Shown here one piece after another: positions 8,549-16,730 of a stretch of 64,000 nucleotides of DNA. The position numbers were made by a program, and so were the translations under genes. This DNA comes from an uncultured Eubacteriales bacterium (lineage in GTDB: Bacteria; Bacillota; Clostridia; Oscillospirales; Oscillospiraceae): positions 3,300,996-3,364,995 of the forward strand of contig LT599017.1 in assembly GCA_900079765.1 (NCBI GenBank), given 5' to 3'. The number at the start of each line of letters is the position of its first letter. The first letter of the stretch is position 1. The notes below the pieces were generated by a model, which made no database searches, was not told the origin of the DNA, and saw only the letters and a list, made by a program, of their open reading frames with translations.

Positions 8549-10450
8549 ATGACAAGACATCACCGGCGTATCCCCGCACTGCTCCTGGCACTTTCCCTTT
8601 CCGTGACCGCTCTGCCCGGCGTGGCCCAGGCGGAAGAGGCCGCCCCCCAGCGCGGCGTACTGACCTATCAGGAGGCCATCGCGCCCCGGTATGAAAATGC
8701 AAAAACGTTTAGTGAGGGCCTGGCTGCCGTGAAACAGGGCGGCAAATGGGGCTATATCGATACCGACGGCAAGACCGTCATCCCCTTCCAATATGACCTC
8801 GCTCACTCCTTCAAAGAGGGCTTGGCCATCGTAGGCAAGAGCTCCACCCGCGCCATTGAGACCTGGGACGGCGGCGCCTATACCGAGTATGTGTACGAGA
8901 TGGGCTTTATTGACCACGTGGGCAAGTTCACTGCTTTCCAGATGGTGGACTGGAGCAGTGAGACTGGGGCCACTATCCCCTACTACACCGCGATGGAGTA
9001 CATCGGTGATGCCTCTCTTTCCTTTCACAACGGACTGGTCGCCCTGCCCGGCGAGTACGCTACCAGCTTTTACACCACCAGCGGCCAGCCCTTTGACAGC
9101 GGCTCCATGTCCCCCACCAGTACCATGAACGAAGGCCTAGCCCCCGGTTACCCAGAGGCTGTAAGCGGATTCGGCTATTTTAACGCCAAGGGCGAGACCG
9201 TTCTCCTGTGGGACGAGCCAGAGTACTTCGGTCCCGAATACCCCTCCGACTATGGCACCGAGCAGAGCTACCGCGTCATCTCCGGCGGCCTGCCCTTTAA
9301 CCAGGGGCTTGCGCCTGTCTTCCAAGACACTTACGATGCCCAGACCGGGGAGTTTTCCACCCTTCTGGGCTTTATCGATAAGACCGGAGCTTGGGTCATT
9401 CAACCCCAGTTTGAGGGCTACTTATACTCCGGCGTCAACTCCATCTATCAGTTCTTTGGCGAGGACGGCCTGGCGACCCTCGCCAAGGACGGAAAATATG
9501 GCGCCATTGACAAGTCCGGCAAGGCCGTCATCCCGTTCCAATACGAGGGGCTTATGCCCACTCACGAGGGGTTGATGCCCTTCCTCCAGGGCGGCAAGTA
9601 CGGCTACCTCAGCGGCGGTACGGTTGTCATTCCCGCTCAGTTTGAGAAAGCCAGCGGGTTTAATAACGGCATGGCCGTGGTTTACGACGGTGCGAAGGCT
9701 TACCTCATCGATCGGAACGGCAAGGCCGTCCCCGGCGCGGACAAGCTCGACGCCTCTACTTATTTTGTGGAACACGAGGACGGAAGTAAAACGGTAACCA
9801 GCCCCGGAACCTACCCCGTGATCAACGTAGACGGCAAGTATGGCTACGGCAAGCTGGAGTATCTGCCCCCCCTGCCCGAGAAATCCGCCATGGACGGCTG
9901 GGCCTACCCTGAGGTCACTGCCGCCATTGAGGAGGGCCTGGTCCCCTCAGAGCTGCAGAGCCTCTACCTCAACAACATTACCCGCAGCGAGTTCTGCGAC
10001 CTGGTGGTCCAGGCCCTCAGCGAGGTGACCGGGAAATCCATTCAGGACCTGGTGAAGGAGAAAACCGGCAAGGATTACTACGCCTGGATCCGGGAGTATC
10101 CCTTCAACGACACCACCAATGGCAATGTGATCGCGGCCTATGCCCTGGGGATCGTCCAGGGCCGGGGCGGAGTCTCCTTTGACCCCTATGCCACCATCAC
10201 CCGGCAGGAGGCCGCAGCCTTCCTCACCCGGGCGGCCAAGGTGCTGGGCATGGACGTCTCCAACGCCAGCACCGCCCCCTTTGCCGACAGCGATGCCGTG
10301 GGCGTCTGGTTCAAGGACGCGGTTAACTTTGTCCATCAGATTAACGTGATGAGCGGCAGCGGCGGCAGCTTCCTCCCCACCGGCACTTATACCCGTGAGC
10401 AGTCCTACATCACCATCTACCGCCTCTTCAAGGCTATCACACAGGGGTAA
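8549..10450 (+). CDS. WG-repeat surface protein with C-terminal SLH domains
   Basis: 633 residues. Residues 1-29 form a signal peptide ending near AQAEE. From about 50 to 440 there are repeated WG-type units, each of the form GLAAV...GKWGYIDTDGKTVIPFQY; at least five are recognisable (for example GKYGAIDKSGKAVIPFQYEG and GKYGYLSGGTVVIPAQF). From about 530 to the end come two to three SLH units (AYALGIVQGRGGVSFDPYATITRQEAAAFL; DAVNFVHQINVMSG..). SLH domains hold proteins to pyruvylated secondary wall polymers, so this is a cell-surface protein. WG repeats are presumed protein- or ligand-binding; the ligand is unknown. Confidence 0.85.
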   Translation: MTRHHRRIPALLLALSLSVTALPGVAQAEEAAPQRGVLTYQEAIAPRYENAKTFSEGLAAVKQGGKWGYIDTDGKTVIPFQYDLAHSFKEGLAIVGKSSTRAIETWDGGAYTEYVYEMGFIDHVGKFTAFQMVDWSSETGATIPYYTAMEYIGDASLSFHNGLVALPGEYATSFYTTSGQPFDSGSMSPTSTMNEGLAPGYPEAVSGFGYFNAKGETVLLWDEPEYFGPEYPSDYGTEQSYRVISGGLPFNQGLAPVFQDTYDAQTGEFSTLLGFIDKTGAWVIQPQFEGYLYSGVNSIYQFFGEDGLATLAKDGKYGAIDKSGKAVIPFQYEGLMPTHEGLMPFLQGGKYGYLSGGTVVIPAQFEKASGFNNGMAVVYDGAKAYLIDRNGKAVPGADKLDASTYFVEHEDGSKTVTSPGTYPVINVDGKYGYGKLEYLPPLPEKSAMDGWAYPEVTAAIEEGLVPSELQSLYLNNITRSEFCDLVVQALSEVTGKSIQDLVKEKTGKDYYAWIREYPFNDTTNGNVIAAYALGIVQGRGGVSFDPYATITRQEAAAFLTRAAKVLGMDVSNASTAPFADSDAVGVWFKDAVNFVHQINVMSGSGGSFLPTGTYTREQSYITIYRLFKAITQG

Positions 10451-10460
10451 CACCTCTCAA

Positions 10461-10500
10461 AACGGTCCCGGAGCCAAATGGCCGCCGGGACCGTTTTTTC
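10461..10500 (+). terminator. terminator after the WG-repeat/SLH gene
   Basis: AACGGTCCCGG / CCGGGACCGTT perfect 11-bp stem and TTTTTC tail. Confidence 0.9.
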
Positions 10501-10559
10501 TTTTTCTCTCATAGTATCGGGCACACTGTCGCATCTTCCAGAAAATTGTCAAATATCTA

Positions 10560-10588
10560 TTGACTTTCTCGGTATTCAGACTTACAAT
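10560..10588 (+). promoter_or_regulatory. sigma-A promoter of the yhf cluster
   Basis: TTGACT, 17-base spacer, TACAAT. First gene yhfU begins 57 bases after the -10 box. Confidence 0.8.
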
Positions 10589-10597
10589 ATAAGTAAT

Positions 10598-10621
10598 GAA
10601 TATACAGTTTTTTGTATATTC
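10598..10621 (+). promoter_or_regulatory. candidate operator: perfect inverted repeat downstream of the yhf promoter
   Basis: GAATATACA, six-base spacer GTTTTT, TGTATATTC: two perfect 9-base arms placed from about +4 to +27 relative to the expected transcription start. The position would block elongation or RNA polymerase binding if occupied. The cluster encodes one GntR-type regulator (yhfZ), the obvious candidate ligand-responsive repressor. As an alternative, it is an AT-rich 5' mRNA hairpin. Inference only. Confidence 0.6.
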
Positions 10622-10644
10622 AACTTTCAAAAGGAGGTCCGACC

Positions 10645-11013
10645 ATGATTTCCATTGTAGTAGGCGGGCAGATGGACAAGCAGGCCATTGCCAAACTGGT
10701 GGAGCAGCTCGGCCAGGGCAGGGTCTCGGTCAGCATCAAGAGCGACCTGGACGGAGCGCTGGCGATCCAGACGGGACAGGCACAGTATTATATCGGCGCC
10801 TGCAACACCGGGGCGGGCGGCGCGCTGGGCCTGGCCGTGGGCCTGCTGGGTCCCAAGCTGTGCGTCTCCATCAGCACCCCCGGCAAGGTCATGGACGAGG
10901 CCGAGATCCGCGCCCAGGTTCAGGAGGGCAAGCGGGCCTTCGGCATGGTCGTCGGCAATGTGGAGCGGCAGCTCCCCGTCCTGATGGACGCCCTTCTCCA
11001 GGCGAATCCCTGA
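10645..11013 (+). CDS. yhfU: YhfU family protein (DUF2620)
   Basis: 122 residues, starting at the ATG 8 bases after AAGGAGG. It matches the YhfU/DUF2620 family: MISIVVGGQMDKQAIAKLVE start, the Cys-containing CNTGAGGALGLAVGLLG core with small glycine-rich segments, and the ending VLMDALLQ. The family has a PTS-EIIB-like or small nucleotide-binding look but no proven activity. In E. coli yhfU lies between yhfT and php; here it leads the cluster, 63 bases before yhfT, as if the two form a transporter pair. Family confident, biochemical role unknown. Confidence 0.85.
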   Translation: MISIVVGGQMDKQAIAKLVEQLGQGRVSVSIKSDLDGALAIQTGQAQYYIGACNTGAGGALGLAVGLLGPKLCVSISTPGKVMDEAEIRAQVQEGKRAFGMVVGNVERQLPVLMDALLQANP

Positions 11014-11076
11014 GTTCCCCGCAAGTCCCGGCATGAGAGAGAGGAAACCGGACTATTAGATATGGAGGGAATGTAA

Positions 11077-12399
11077 ATGGTATTCCAGATCAACGCGCTG
11101 ACCGTCATCGTCATGGCTCTTCTGGGTGCGGCGTGCACCTACCTCGCAAACCAGAACATCGCCGTCTTCAACGACGGCATCCGCCCGGTGTATCCCCAGT
11201 ACTTCAACGGCACGATGGACCGCAAGAGTCTCTTCGCCACCAGCTTTGCCCTATCCTTTGGCCTAGTCATCGGCTTTGGCCTGCCCACATCCATCGCCGG
11301 CGGCATCATCATTGTTCACACCATTATGCTGGCCTGCGACATCCTGGGCGCCGCCTTCCCCGATAAGGGCGTCTACGTCTGGATCTCCACCGCGGTGGGT
11401 GCTCTCTTCGGCGTGGTGCTGATGTTCGGCATGCAGGGCATCATCAATGTCTTCGCCCTCATGCCCATCGACTTCCTGGGCAGCCTGTCCACCGTGGGCT
11501 CCCTCATCGTAGTCACCTTCTGCGTGTTCCCCGCCATGGCTGTCGCCTATCAGTCCGGCTTTAAGTCCGGCATCATCGTCTTCGCCCTCACCATGCTGAT
11601 CAAGCAGGTGGTCGCAGTCTACGGCAAGTTCACCGTGGGCGGGGTCTCCATCACCCTCAATGCCGACGGCATGACCCTTCTGTTCGCCATCATCGCAATG
11701 GTAGTCAGCGCCATGCTGCACAGCAAGAAGACCGAGGGCAGCGCCGCCGCCGCTTTCTCCGTCTTTGAGGACAACATCAAGAGGATTCGTAAGAATATCG
11801 TGGTCCTGGCCGTCTCCGGCGGTATCGTAGCTCTGGCCACCACTTTGCTCCTCATCGCCGAGGGCCCCGCCTCCCTGACCCTGACTGCCCAAGGCAGCTA
11901 CGGTGAGGCGGCCATCGTCGCCCTGGGCCGCTGCCTGGGCTTTATTCCCCTGGTCATGACCACCGCCATCATCTCGGGTGTATACTCCCCCGCCGGCACC
12001 AAGGCCCTGCACGTACCCGCCATCCTGTTTATCAACATGGGCATCATGGGTATGGTCGGCTCCTTCGTGGTGGGCGCGCTCATCATGGTCATTGAGGTCC
12101 TCCTCCTGGGCTTTATCGCCAAGGGTCTCGACAAGTTCCCCGGCATGAAGGAGGTTGGCGACAACACCCGCACCGCCATGAGCAAGGTCCTGGACCTGGC
12201 GCTCCTGCTGGGCGGCTGTCTGGCGGCAAACGCCATCGCTCCAACTCTGGGCTACATCTGGATTTTCGGCCTGTACTTCCTCAACCAGACCGCCAAGAAA
12301 CCTGTGCCAACCATGGCCATCGGCCCCATCGGCGCGATTCTGCTTGGCATCCTGGTGAACCTACTGCATGTGATCGGCCTGTTCCCCATCGCCGCCTGA
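11077..12399 (+). CDS. yhfT: YhfT family membrane transporter
   Basis: 440 residues, almost wholly hydrophobic with roughly twelve membrane segments. The N-terminal motif NQNIAVFNDGIRPVYPQY followed by FGLPTSIAGGIIIVHTI is characteristic of YhfT (PF10797). It has length and layout of a secondary transporter and is presumably the uptake system for whatever the yhf enzymes degrade. GGAGG lies upstream of the ATG. A strong terminator follows it, so yhfUT may be expressed at a higher level than the enzyme genes. Substrate unknown. Confidence 0.88.
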   Translation: MVFQINALTVIVMALLGAACTYLANQNIAVFNDGIRPVYPQYFNGTMDRKSLFATSFALSFGLVIGFGLPTSIAGGIIIVHTIMLACDILGAAFPDKGVYVWISTAVGALFGVVLMFGMQGIINVFALMPIDFLGSLSTVGSLIVVTFCVFPAMAVAYQSGFKSGIIVFALTMLIKQVVAVYGKFTVGGVSITLNADGMTLLFAIIAMVVSAMLHSKKTEGSAAAAFSVFEDNIKRIRKNIVVLAVSGGIVALATTLLLIAEGPASLTLTAQGSYGEAAIVALGRCLGFIPLVMTTAIISGVYSPAGTKALHVPAILFINMGIMGMVGSFVVGALIMVIEVLLLGFIAKGLDKFPGMKEVGDNTRTAMSKVLDLALLLGGCLAANAIAPTLGYIWIFGLYFLNQTAKKPVPTMAIGPIGAILLGILVNLLHVIGLFPIAA

Positions 12400-12405
12400 T
12401 TTTTC

Positions 12406-12456
12406 CCGAGCTTTACAAGAGCCCACACCGGTGTTAAGCTCGGTGTGGGCTTTTAT
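12406..12456 (+). terminator. terminator after yhfT with a competing upstream hairpin
   Basis: Terminator stem AGCCCACACCG (12420-12430) with CGGTGTGGGCT (12441-12451) and a TTTTATAAA tail. A second exact stem, CCGAGCTT (12406-12413) with AAGCTCGG (12436-12443), shares CGG with the terminator arm and encloses the other arm, so the two cannot form together. This is the arrangement of a terminator/antiterminator switch, although chance is possible. Confidence 0.7.
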
Positions 12457-12485
12457 AAAGAAACGCGAAGCGCCCGGGAGCAGGC

Positions 12486-12562
12486 GGATAACACATGGAA
12501 CGGAGCGAAGTTTGAGAAGGCGCGAATGCCTGGACAAATTTCGCGCAGTCGGAGGAGTTATC
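12486..12562 (+). ncRNA. candidate structured leader RNA before yhfZ
   Basis: Nested exact pairings in 77 bases: GGATAAC-type outer stem (12486-12492 with GTTATC at 12557-12562), a 10-bp stem GCGAAGTTTG (12505-12514) with CAAATTTCGC (12535-12544; one G-U), and an inner AGGC/GCCT hairpin (12518-12521, 12528-12531). It lies between the yhfT terminator and the yhfZ ribosome binding site, where no coding sequence is seen. I cannot assign it to a known riboswitch class. It could also be the scar of a small mobile or dispersed repeat. Confidence 0.45.
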
Positions 12563-12618
12563 AGCCCGGCCGCAAGGCATACGGAGCGTGACAGGGAATC
12601 ACCGGGGAGGAAACGTAG

Positions 12619-13563
12619 ATGAAACCAACGGGAAACGAACAGGTCAGAGACCTGCTGATGAAAAAATCGGGGCAGGCCGTCTCCTTTCTGGCCGGCGAAC
12701 TGCTGAAAATCGGCGTGGGCGACCGGGTCCCTACCTTCTCGCAATTCGCCGAGCGGCGGGACTTCTCCCGCGGCACCCTGCAGAACGCGATGGCCGCCCT
12801 GGAGCAGCTGGGCGCGGTGGCCCTGGAAAAGCACGGCCACATGGGCACCCTGCTGATGGGGAAGAACACCGACCTGCTTTTGGATTGCGCGGGGGTAAAC
12901 TATGTATCCGGGACCATGCCCCTTCCGTACACCAAGTGCTACGAGGGTCTTGCCACCGGCCTTTTCAACACCATAAGCGAGCGCAGCCGCATGTCGATGG
13001 ACATCGCCTATATGCGCGGCTCGGAAAAGCGCCTCCTGGCCGTCGCCGCCGGGCGGTATGATTTTGCCGTCACCTCCCGTCTCTCAGCCCGTAAGGCCCT
13101 GGAGCGTGGTATGGAGATCGAGCTGCTGCGGGACTTCGGCCCCGAGAGCTACCTGAAGGGACAGAGTCTCATTTTCCGGGACAGGGACGCCACCGAGATC
13201 ACTCCGGGTATGCGGGTGGGCGTGGATGACACCTCCCTGGACCATATGGAGCTCACCTACGCCGTGGTGGGGGACATCCCGGTCAAGCTGGTTCACATTA
13301 ACTACAGCCAAATCTTCCCCCTGCTGGAACAGGGTGAAATCGACGCGGCGGTGTGGAACCTGGACACCGTGCTGGAGCACCGCCCAAACATCAACTATAA
13401 AAAGCTCAACCTGAGCCGGGACAATGATGAAAACACCGCCGTCCTGGTGGTGAGCGCCCGGCGCGCCGCTATCCGTGCGGTGCTGGACGAGTACCTGGAC
13501 GTGGACGCCATCCTGGAGCAACAGCGCCAGGTCATTGCCCACGAGCGGTACCCCAACTATTGA
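12619..13563 (+). CDS. yhfZ: YhfZ family GntR-type transcriptional regulator
   Basis: 314 residues. Residues about 10-80 form a winged helix with the GntR-type segment VPTFSQFAERRDFSRGTLQNAMAAL; residues about 85-310 form the YhfZ C-terminal domain, a periplasmic-binding-protein-like ligand domain (ITPGMRVGVDDTSLDHM, VKLVHINYSQIFPLLEQGEIDAAVWN). Such domains sense small molecules, so this is probably the substrate-responsive regulator of the cluster. GGGGAGG lies 8 bases before the ATG. Next gene php begins 10 bases after its stop. Its target could be the inverted repeat at 10598-10621. Confidence 0.85.
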   Translation: MKPTGNEQVRDLLMKKSGQAVSFLAGELLKIGVGDRVPTFSQFAERRDFSRGTLQNAMAALEQLGAVALEKHGHMGTLLMGKNTDLLLDCAGVNYVSGTMPLPYTKCYEGLATGLFNTISERSRMSMDIAYMRGSEKRLLAVAAGRYDFAVTSRLSARKALERGMEIELLRDFGPESYLKGQSLIFRDRDATEITPGMRVGVDDTSLDHMELTYAVVGDIPVKLVHINYSQIFPLLEQGEIDAAVWNLDTVLEHRPNINYKKLNLSRDNDENTAVLVVSARRAAIRAVLDEYLDVDAILEQQRQVIAHERYPNY

Positions 13564-13573
13564 GGTGAGGACA

Positions 13574-14434
13574 TTGAAACAAGCCGTCTACGCACACGAA
13601 CACCTGACCATCGACCTCTCCGGCGTCAAGGACGACGCCGACTGCCGCATGGACGACCGCGCCCTCGCCTTGGCCGAGCTGAAGAGCCTCTCTGCCGCCG
13701 GAGCCGCCGCCGTAGTAGACCAGACAGGCCGTGGCATGGGCAGGGACCCGCTCTACGCCCAGGCGCTGGCCGACGAGGCGGGCCTGCGTCTTGTCCATGC
13801 GACAGGGTACTATAAGGAGCCTTTCCTCCCCCCCGAGTGCTACGCCTCTTCCCGCCGGGACATGGCCGACCTCTTCGTGAGGGAGCTCACCATCGGTATG
13901 GACGGTACCGGCCTTCGCGCTGGGGTCATCGGTGAAATCGGCACCGGTAAGGGAGAGATTGCCCCCATCGAGCGGCAGATATTTGAGGCCGCCTCTATCG
14001 CCCACACCCAAACCGGCGCCCCTATCTGCACACACACCACCCTGGGCACGCTTGGCCTGGAGCAGCTCGCCATCTTCCGGGACTATGGAGTGGACCTCTC
14101 CAGGGTGGTGCTGAGCCACATCGACCTCTCGGGCGACGTGGACTATATGCTCCGGCTTCTGGACACAGGGGTCAACATAGCCTTTGACACGGTAGGGAAG
14201 AACAACTATCAGCCCGACGAAGGCCGCATGGACTGGCTCACCGCCCTGTGCGCCCGGGGCTATGCGCCTCAGATCGTCCTGTCGATGGACCTGACCCGGA
14301 TCTCCAACGTGAAGGAGCTGGGGTACGCCTACCTGCTGACCCGGTTCGTCCCCGCCCTCCTGGCTCGGGAGTTCCGCCAGGAGTGGCTGGACTCCGTACT
14401 GAGCGCCAATCCACGCCGCATTTACGCCATATAA
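13574..14434 (+). CDS. php: phosphotriesterase homology protein
   Basis: 286 residues with a TTG start preceded by GAGGTGAGG. It is an amidohydrolase-superfamily TIM barrel with all binuclear metal ligands present: His8 and His10 in AHEH, Glu121 in GEIGTGKGE, His154 in CTHTT, His182 in LSHIDLS and Asp239 in SMDLTR. From memory, these sit exactly four residues before the corresponding ligands of E. coli PHP (12, 14, 125, 158, 186, 243). Glu rather than a carboxylated Lys bridges the metals in this subgroup. The natural substrate of PHP is unknown; hydrolysis of a lactone, ester or phosphoester made by this pathway is expected. Confidence 0.9.
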   Translation: MKQAVYAHEHLTIDLSGVKDDADCRMDDRALALAELKSLSAAGAAAVVDQTGRGMGRDPLYAQALADEAGLRLVHATGYYKEPFLPPECYASSRRDMADLFVRELTIGMDGTGLRAGVIGEIGTGKGEIAPIERQIFEAASIAHTQTGAPICTHTTLGTLGLEQLAIFRDYGVDLSRVVLSHIDLSGDVDYMLRLLDTGVNIAFDTVGKNNYQPDEGRMDWLTALCARGYAPQIVLSMDLTRISNVKELGYAYLLTRFVPALLAREFRQEWLDSVLSANPRRIYAI

Positions 14435-14447
14435 CAAGGAGTTTCAT

Positions 14448-15563
14448 ATGGAAATCACGACTTACCCGCTCCAATCCATCTCTATGGAGCAGGCAAAGGC
14501 CCTGCAATTCAAGGTCATCGACGTCATCACCCGCCACTTCAACGGGCGTGAGGTTCTATCTTCGGGGGATCTGGGGGTAGTGCCGGGGCTAAACAAACCG
14601 GTAACCACCAAAAAGGCGGAGGAGGCCATCGCTGAGATTTTCGGGGCCGAGCGTGCCCTGCTGGTTCGGGGGTCGGGCACCGGCGCACTGCGCTGGGCCC
14701 TCCTCTCCATCCTCCGTCCCGGGGATACCCTTCTCGTCCACGAGGCCCCCGTCTACCCCACTACCCAAGTAACGGCGGAGGGCATGGGGCTCAACCTCCT
14801 CTGTGCCAACTACAATGATCCTGCCTCCATCGAGCAGGTGGTCTCCGCTCATAAGGGGGAGATCAAGGGCGTCCTTGTCCAGCTCACCCGCCAGAAGATT
14901 GACGACAGCTACAACTTAGAGGCCGTTCTCCTCCAGCTCAAGAGCCTAATGCCGGAAACCCCCATCGTTACCGATGACAACTATGCCGCCATGAAGGTTG
15001 AGAAGATTGGCTGCCAGGCCGGGGCGGACCTCTCGTCTTTTTCCTGTTTCAAACTCCTGGGGCCCGAGGGGGTAGGCGTGCTCGTAGGCGCCCGGCGATA
15101 TATCGACGTGGCCGAGAAGTGGCAGTACTCCGGCGGCAGCCAGGTCCAGGGTCATGAGGCGATGGCCGTCCTGCGGGGCCTCACTTACGCCCCTGTGGCC
15201 CTTGCCGTCCAGAGCGAGGTAAACGAGGAGCTGGTTTGCCGCCTGAACGCCGGGGAGCTGCCGGGCGTACGGCGGGCCTTCCTAGCCAACGCCCAGAGCA
15301 AGGTCCTCCTGGTGGAGTTCGACGGCGACTGCGCTGAGGCTGTCCTGCGTGTCACCCCGGAGCTGGGCGCCGCTTCTCATCCCGTAGGCAGCGAGTCCAT
15401 CTACGAGTTCGCTCCCATGATCTACCGCGTCAGCGGCACCTTCCGCGCCCAGGACCCCAGTCTGGAGCGCAGGATGGTGCGGATTAACCCCATGCGCAGC
15501 GGTGCGGACACCATCCTCCGCATCCTGGGGGAGGCACTGGCGCGGGTACAGGGGGGGAAGTAG
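14448..15563 (+). CDS. yhfS: YhfS family PLP-dependent aminotransferase-fold enzyme
   Basis: 371 residues, fold type I PLP enzyme. Visible: the glycine-rich cofactor loop RGSGTGALRWAL, Asp in VTDDNYAAM for the pyridine nitrogen, and Lys202 in SSFSCFKLLGPEGVG for the Schiff base. It resembles the Cys/Met-metabolism and class V aminotransferase groups and matches E. coli YhfS. ATG start with AAGGAG. It is followed after two bases by yhfX. It probably transaminates, eliminates or replaces a group on an amino acid-like intermediate; substrate not known. Confidence 0.88.
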   Translation: MEITTYPLQSISMEQAKALQFKVIDVITRHFNGREVLSSGDLGVVPGLNKPVTTKKAEEAIAEIFGAERALLVRGSGTGALRWALLSILRPGDTLLVHEAPVYPTTQVTAEGMGLNLLCANYNDPASIEQVVSAHKGEIKGVLVQLTRQKIDDSYNLEAVLLQLKSLMPETPIVTDDNYAAMKVEKIGCQAGADLSSFSCFKLLGPEGVGVLVGARRYIDVAEKWQYSGGSQVQGHEAMAVLRGLTYAPVALAVQSEVNEELVCRLNAGELPGVRRAFLANAQSKVLLVEFDGDCAEAVLRVTPELGAASHPVGSESIYEFAPMIYRVSGTFRAQDPSLERRMVRINPMRSGADTILRILGEALARVQGGK

Positions 15564-15565
15564 TC

Positions 15566-16720
15566 ATGTTCCTCCAAAAGACGCTGACCGCCAACCGGGC
15601 CCTTATTGACTTCGCCTTTACCGCCCACGCCAGGGGGAATCTGCTGCCCAACACCTACCTTCTGGACCTGGACGCACTCACCGCCAATGCCGCCGCCATG
15701 CTCGCTGCGGCGGATGAGCACGGCGTGTCCCTCTACTTTATGCTCAAGCAGCTCGGCTGTAACCCAGAGGTAGCCCGGCGGCTCACGGACTTGGGTTTCT
15801 CCGGCGCGGTGGCTGTGGACAGCCGGGAAGCCCTCCAGTATAAGCGCGCCGGCATCCCTCTGGGCAACATCGGCCATTTGGTGCAGATCCCCGACGGTGC
15901 GCTGGGTGAGCTTCTGGACACGCGGCCCCAGATCGTCACGGTCTACTCCCTGGAAAAAGCCCGAAAAATCTCCGCTCTGGCAGGGGCACGGGGCATGGTT
16001 CAGGACCTCATGCTCCGCGTGGTGGGGCGCGACGATATGCTCTACTCCGGGCAGGCAGCTGGCTTCCCCCTGGAGGAGCTGCCCCAGGCCGCCGAGGTGC
16101 TAAAGGCGCTTCCCCACGTCCGGGTGGCCGGTGTGTGCGCCTTCCCCTGTTTTCTCTACGACGAGTCGGCAGGCGACATCCTGCCCACCTCCAACACCGA
16201 TACGGTGCGCGCGGCAGCCGGCATCCTACAGGAGCTGGGCTGTCCTATTACGCAGCTCAATATGCCCTCGGCCACCTGCGCCCGTGCCATTCCCAAAGTC
16301 GCCGCTGCCGGCGGTACCCATGCCGAACCGGGCCACGGCCTGACCGGCACCACCCCCTGGAACTTAGGCCATGCCGGAGAGACTCCCGCCTTGGTCTACC
16401 TCTCCGAGATCTCTCACAACTATGGAGGCAAGGGCTACTGCTACGGCGGCGGCCATTATCGCCGGGGCCACATGGCCCGCGCGCTGGTAGGAACCTCGAT
16501 CGACAGCGCCCAAGAGCTGGGCGTGACGCCCCCTGACATGGACAGCATCGACTACCACTTCACCCTGGAGCGCCCTTGCGCCGTGGGAGACGCGGTGGTC
16601 ATGGCCTTTCGCACGCAGATTTTCGTCACCCGCAGCGACCTCGCCCTAGTGGAAGGTCTCGTTTCCGGCACGCCCAGAGTAACCGCTCTCTACGACGCGC
16701 TGGGCAATAGAAAAGGATAA
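15566..16720 (+). CDS. yhfX: YhfX family PLP-dependent, alanine-racemase-fold enzyme
   Basis: 384 residues, fold type III (alanine racemase N-terminal barrel). The PLP lysine is Lys61 in YFMLKQLGCNPEVAR; other barrel strands are visible in GVCAFPCFLYDES, LNMPSATCARAIP and the phosphate-binding EPGHGLTGTTPWN. The C-terminal beta domain carries SEISHNYGGKGYCYGGGHYRRG. YhfX is related to ornithine/lysine racemases and D-threonine aldolase-like proteins. Only two bases separate it from yhfS, pointing to translational coupling. A racemase or decarboxylase-type step is inferred; substrate unknown. Confidence 0.88.
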   Translation: MFLQKTLTANRALIDFAFTAHARGNLLPNTYLLDLDALTANAAAMLAAADEHGVSLYFMLKQLGCNPEVARRLTDLGFSGAVAVDSREALQYKRAGIPLGNIGHLVQIPDGALGELLDTRPQIVTVYSLEKARKISALAGARGMVQDLMLRVVGRDDMLYSGQAAGFPLEELPQAAEVLKALPHVRVAGVCAFPCFLYDESAGDILPTSNTDTVRAAAGILQELGCPITQLNMPSATCARAIPKVAAAGGTHAEPGHGLTGTTPWNLGHAGETPALVYLSEISHNYGGKGYCYGGGHYRRGHMARALVGTSIDSAQELGVTPPDMDSIDYHFTLERPCAVGDAVVMAFRTQIFVTRSDLALVEGLVSGTPRVTALYDALGNRKG

Positions 16721-16730
16721 GTGCAAATTT

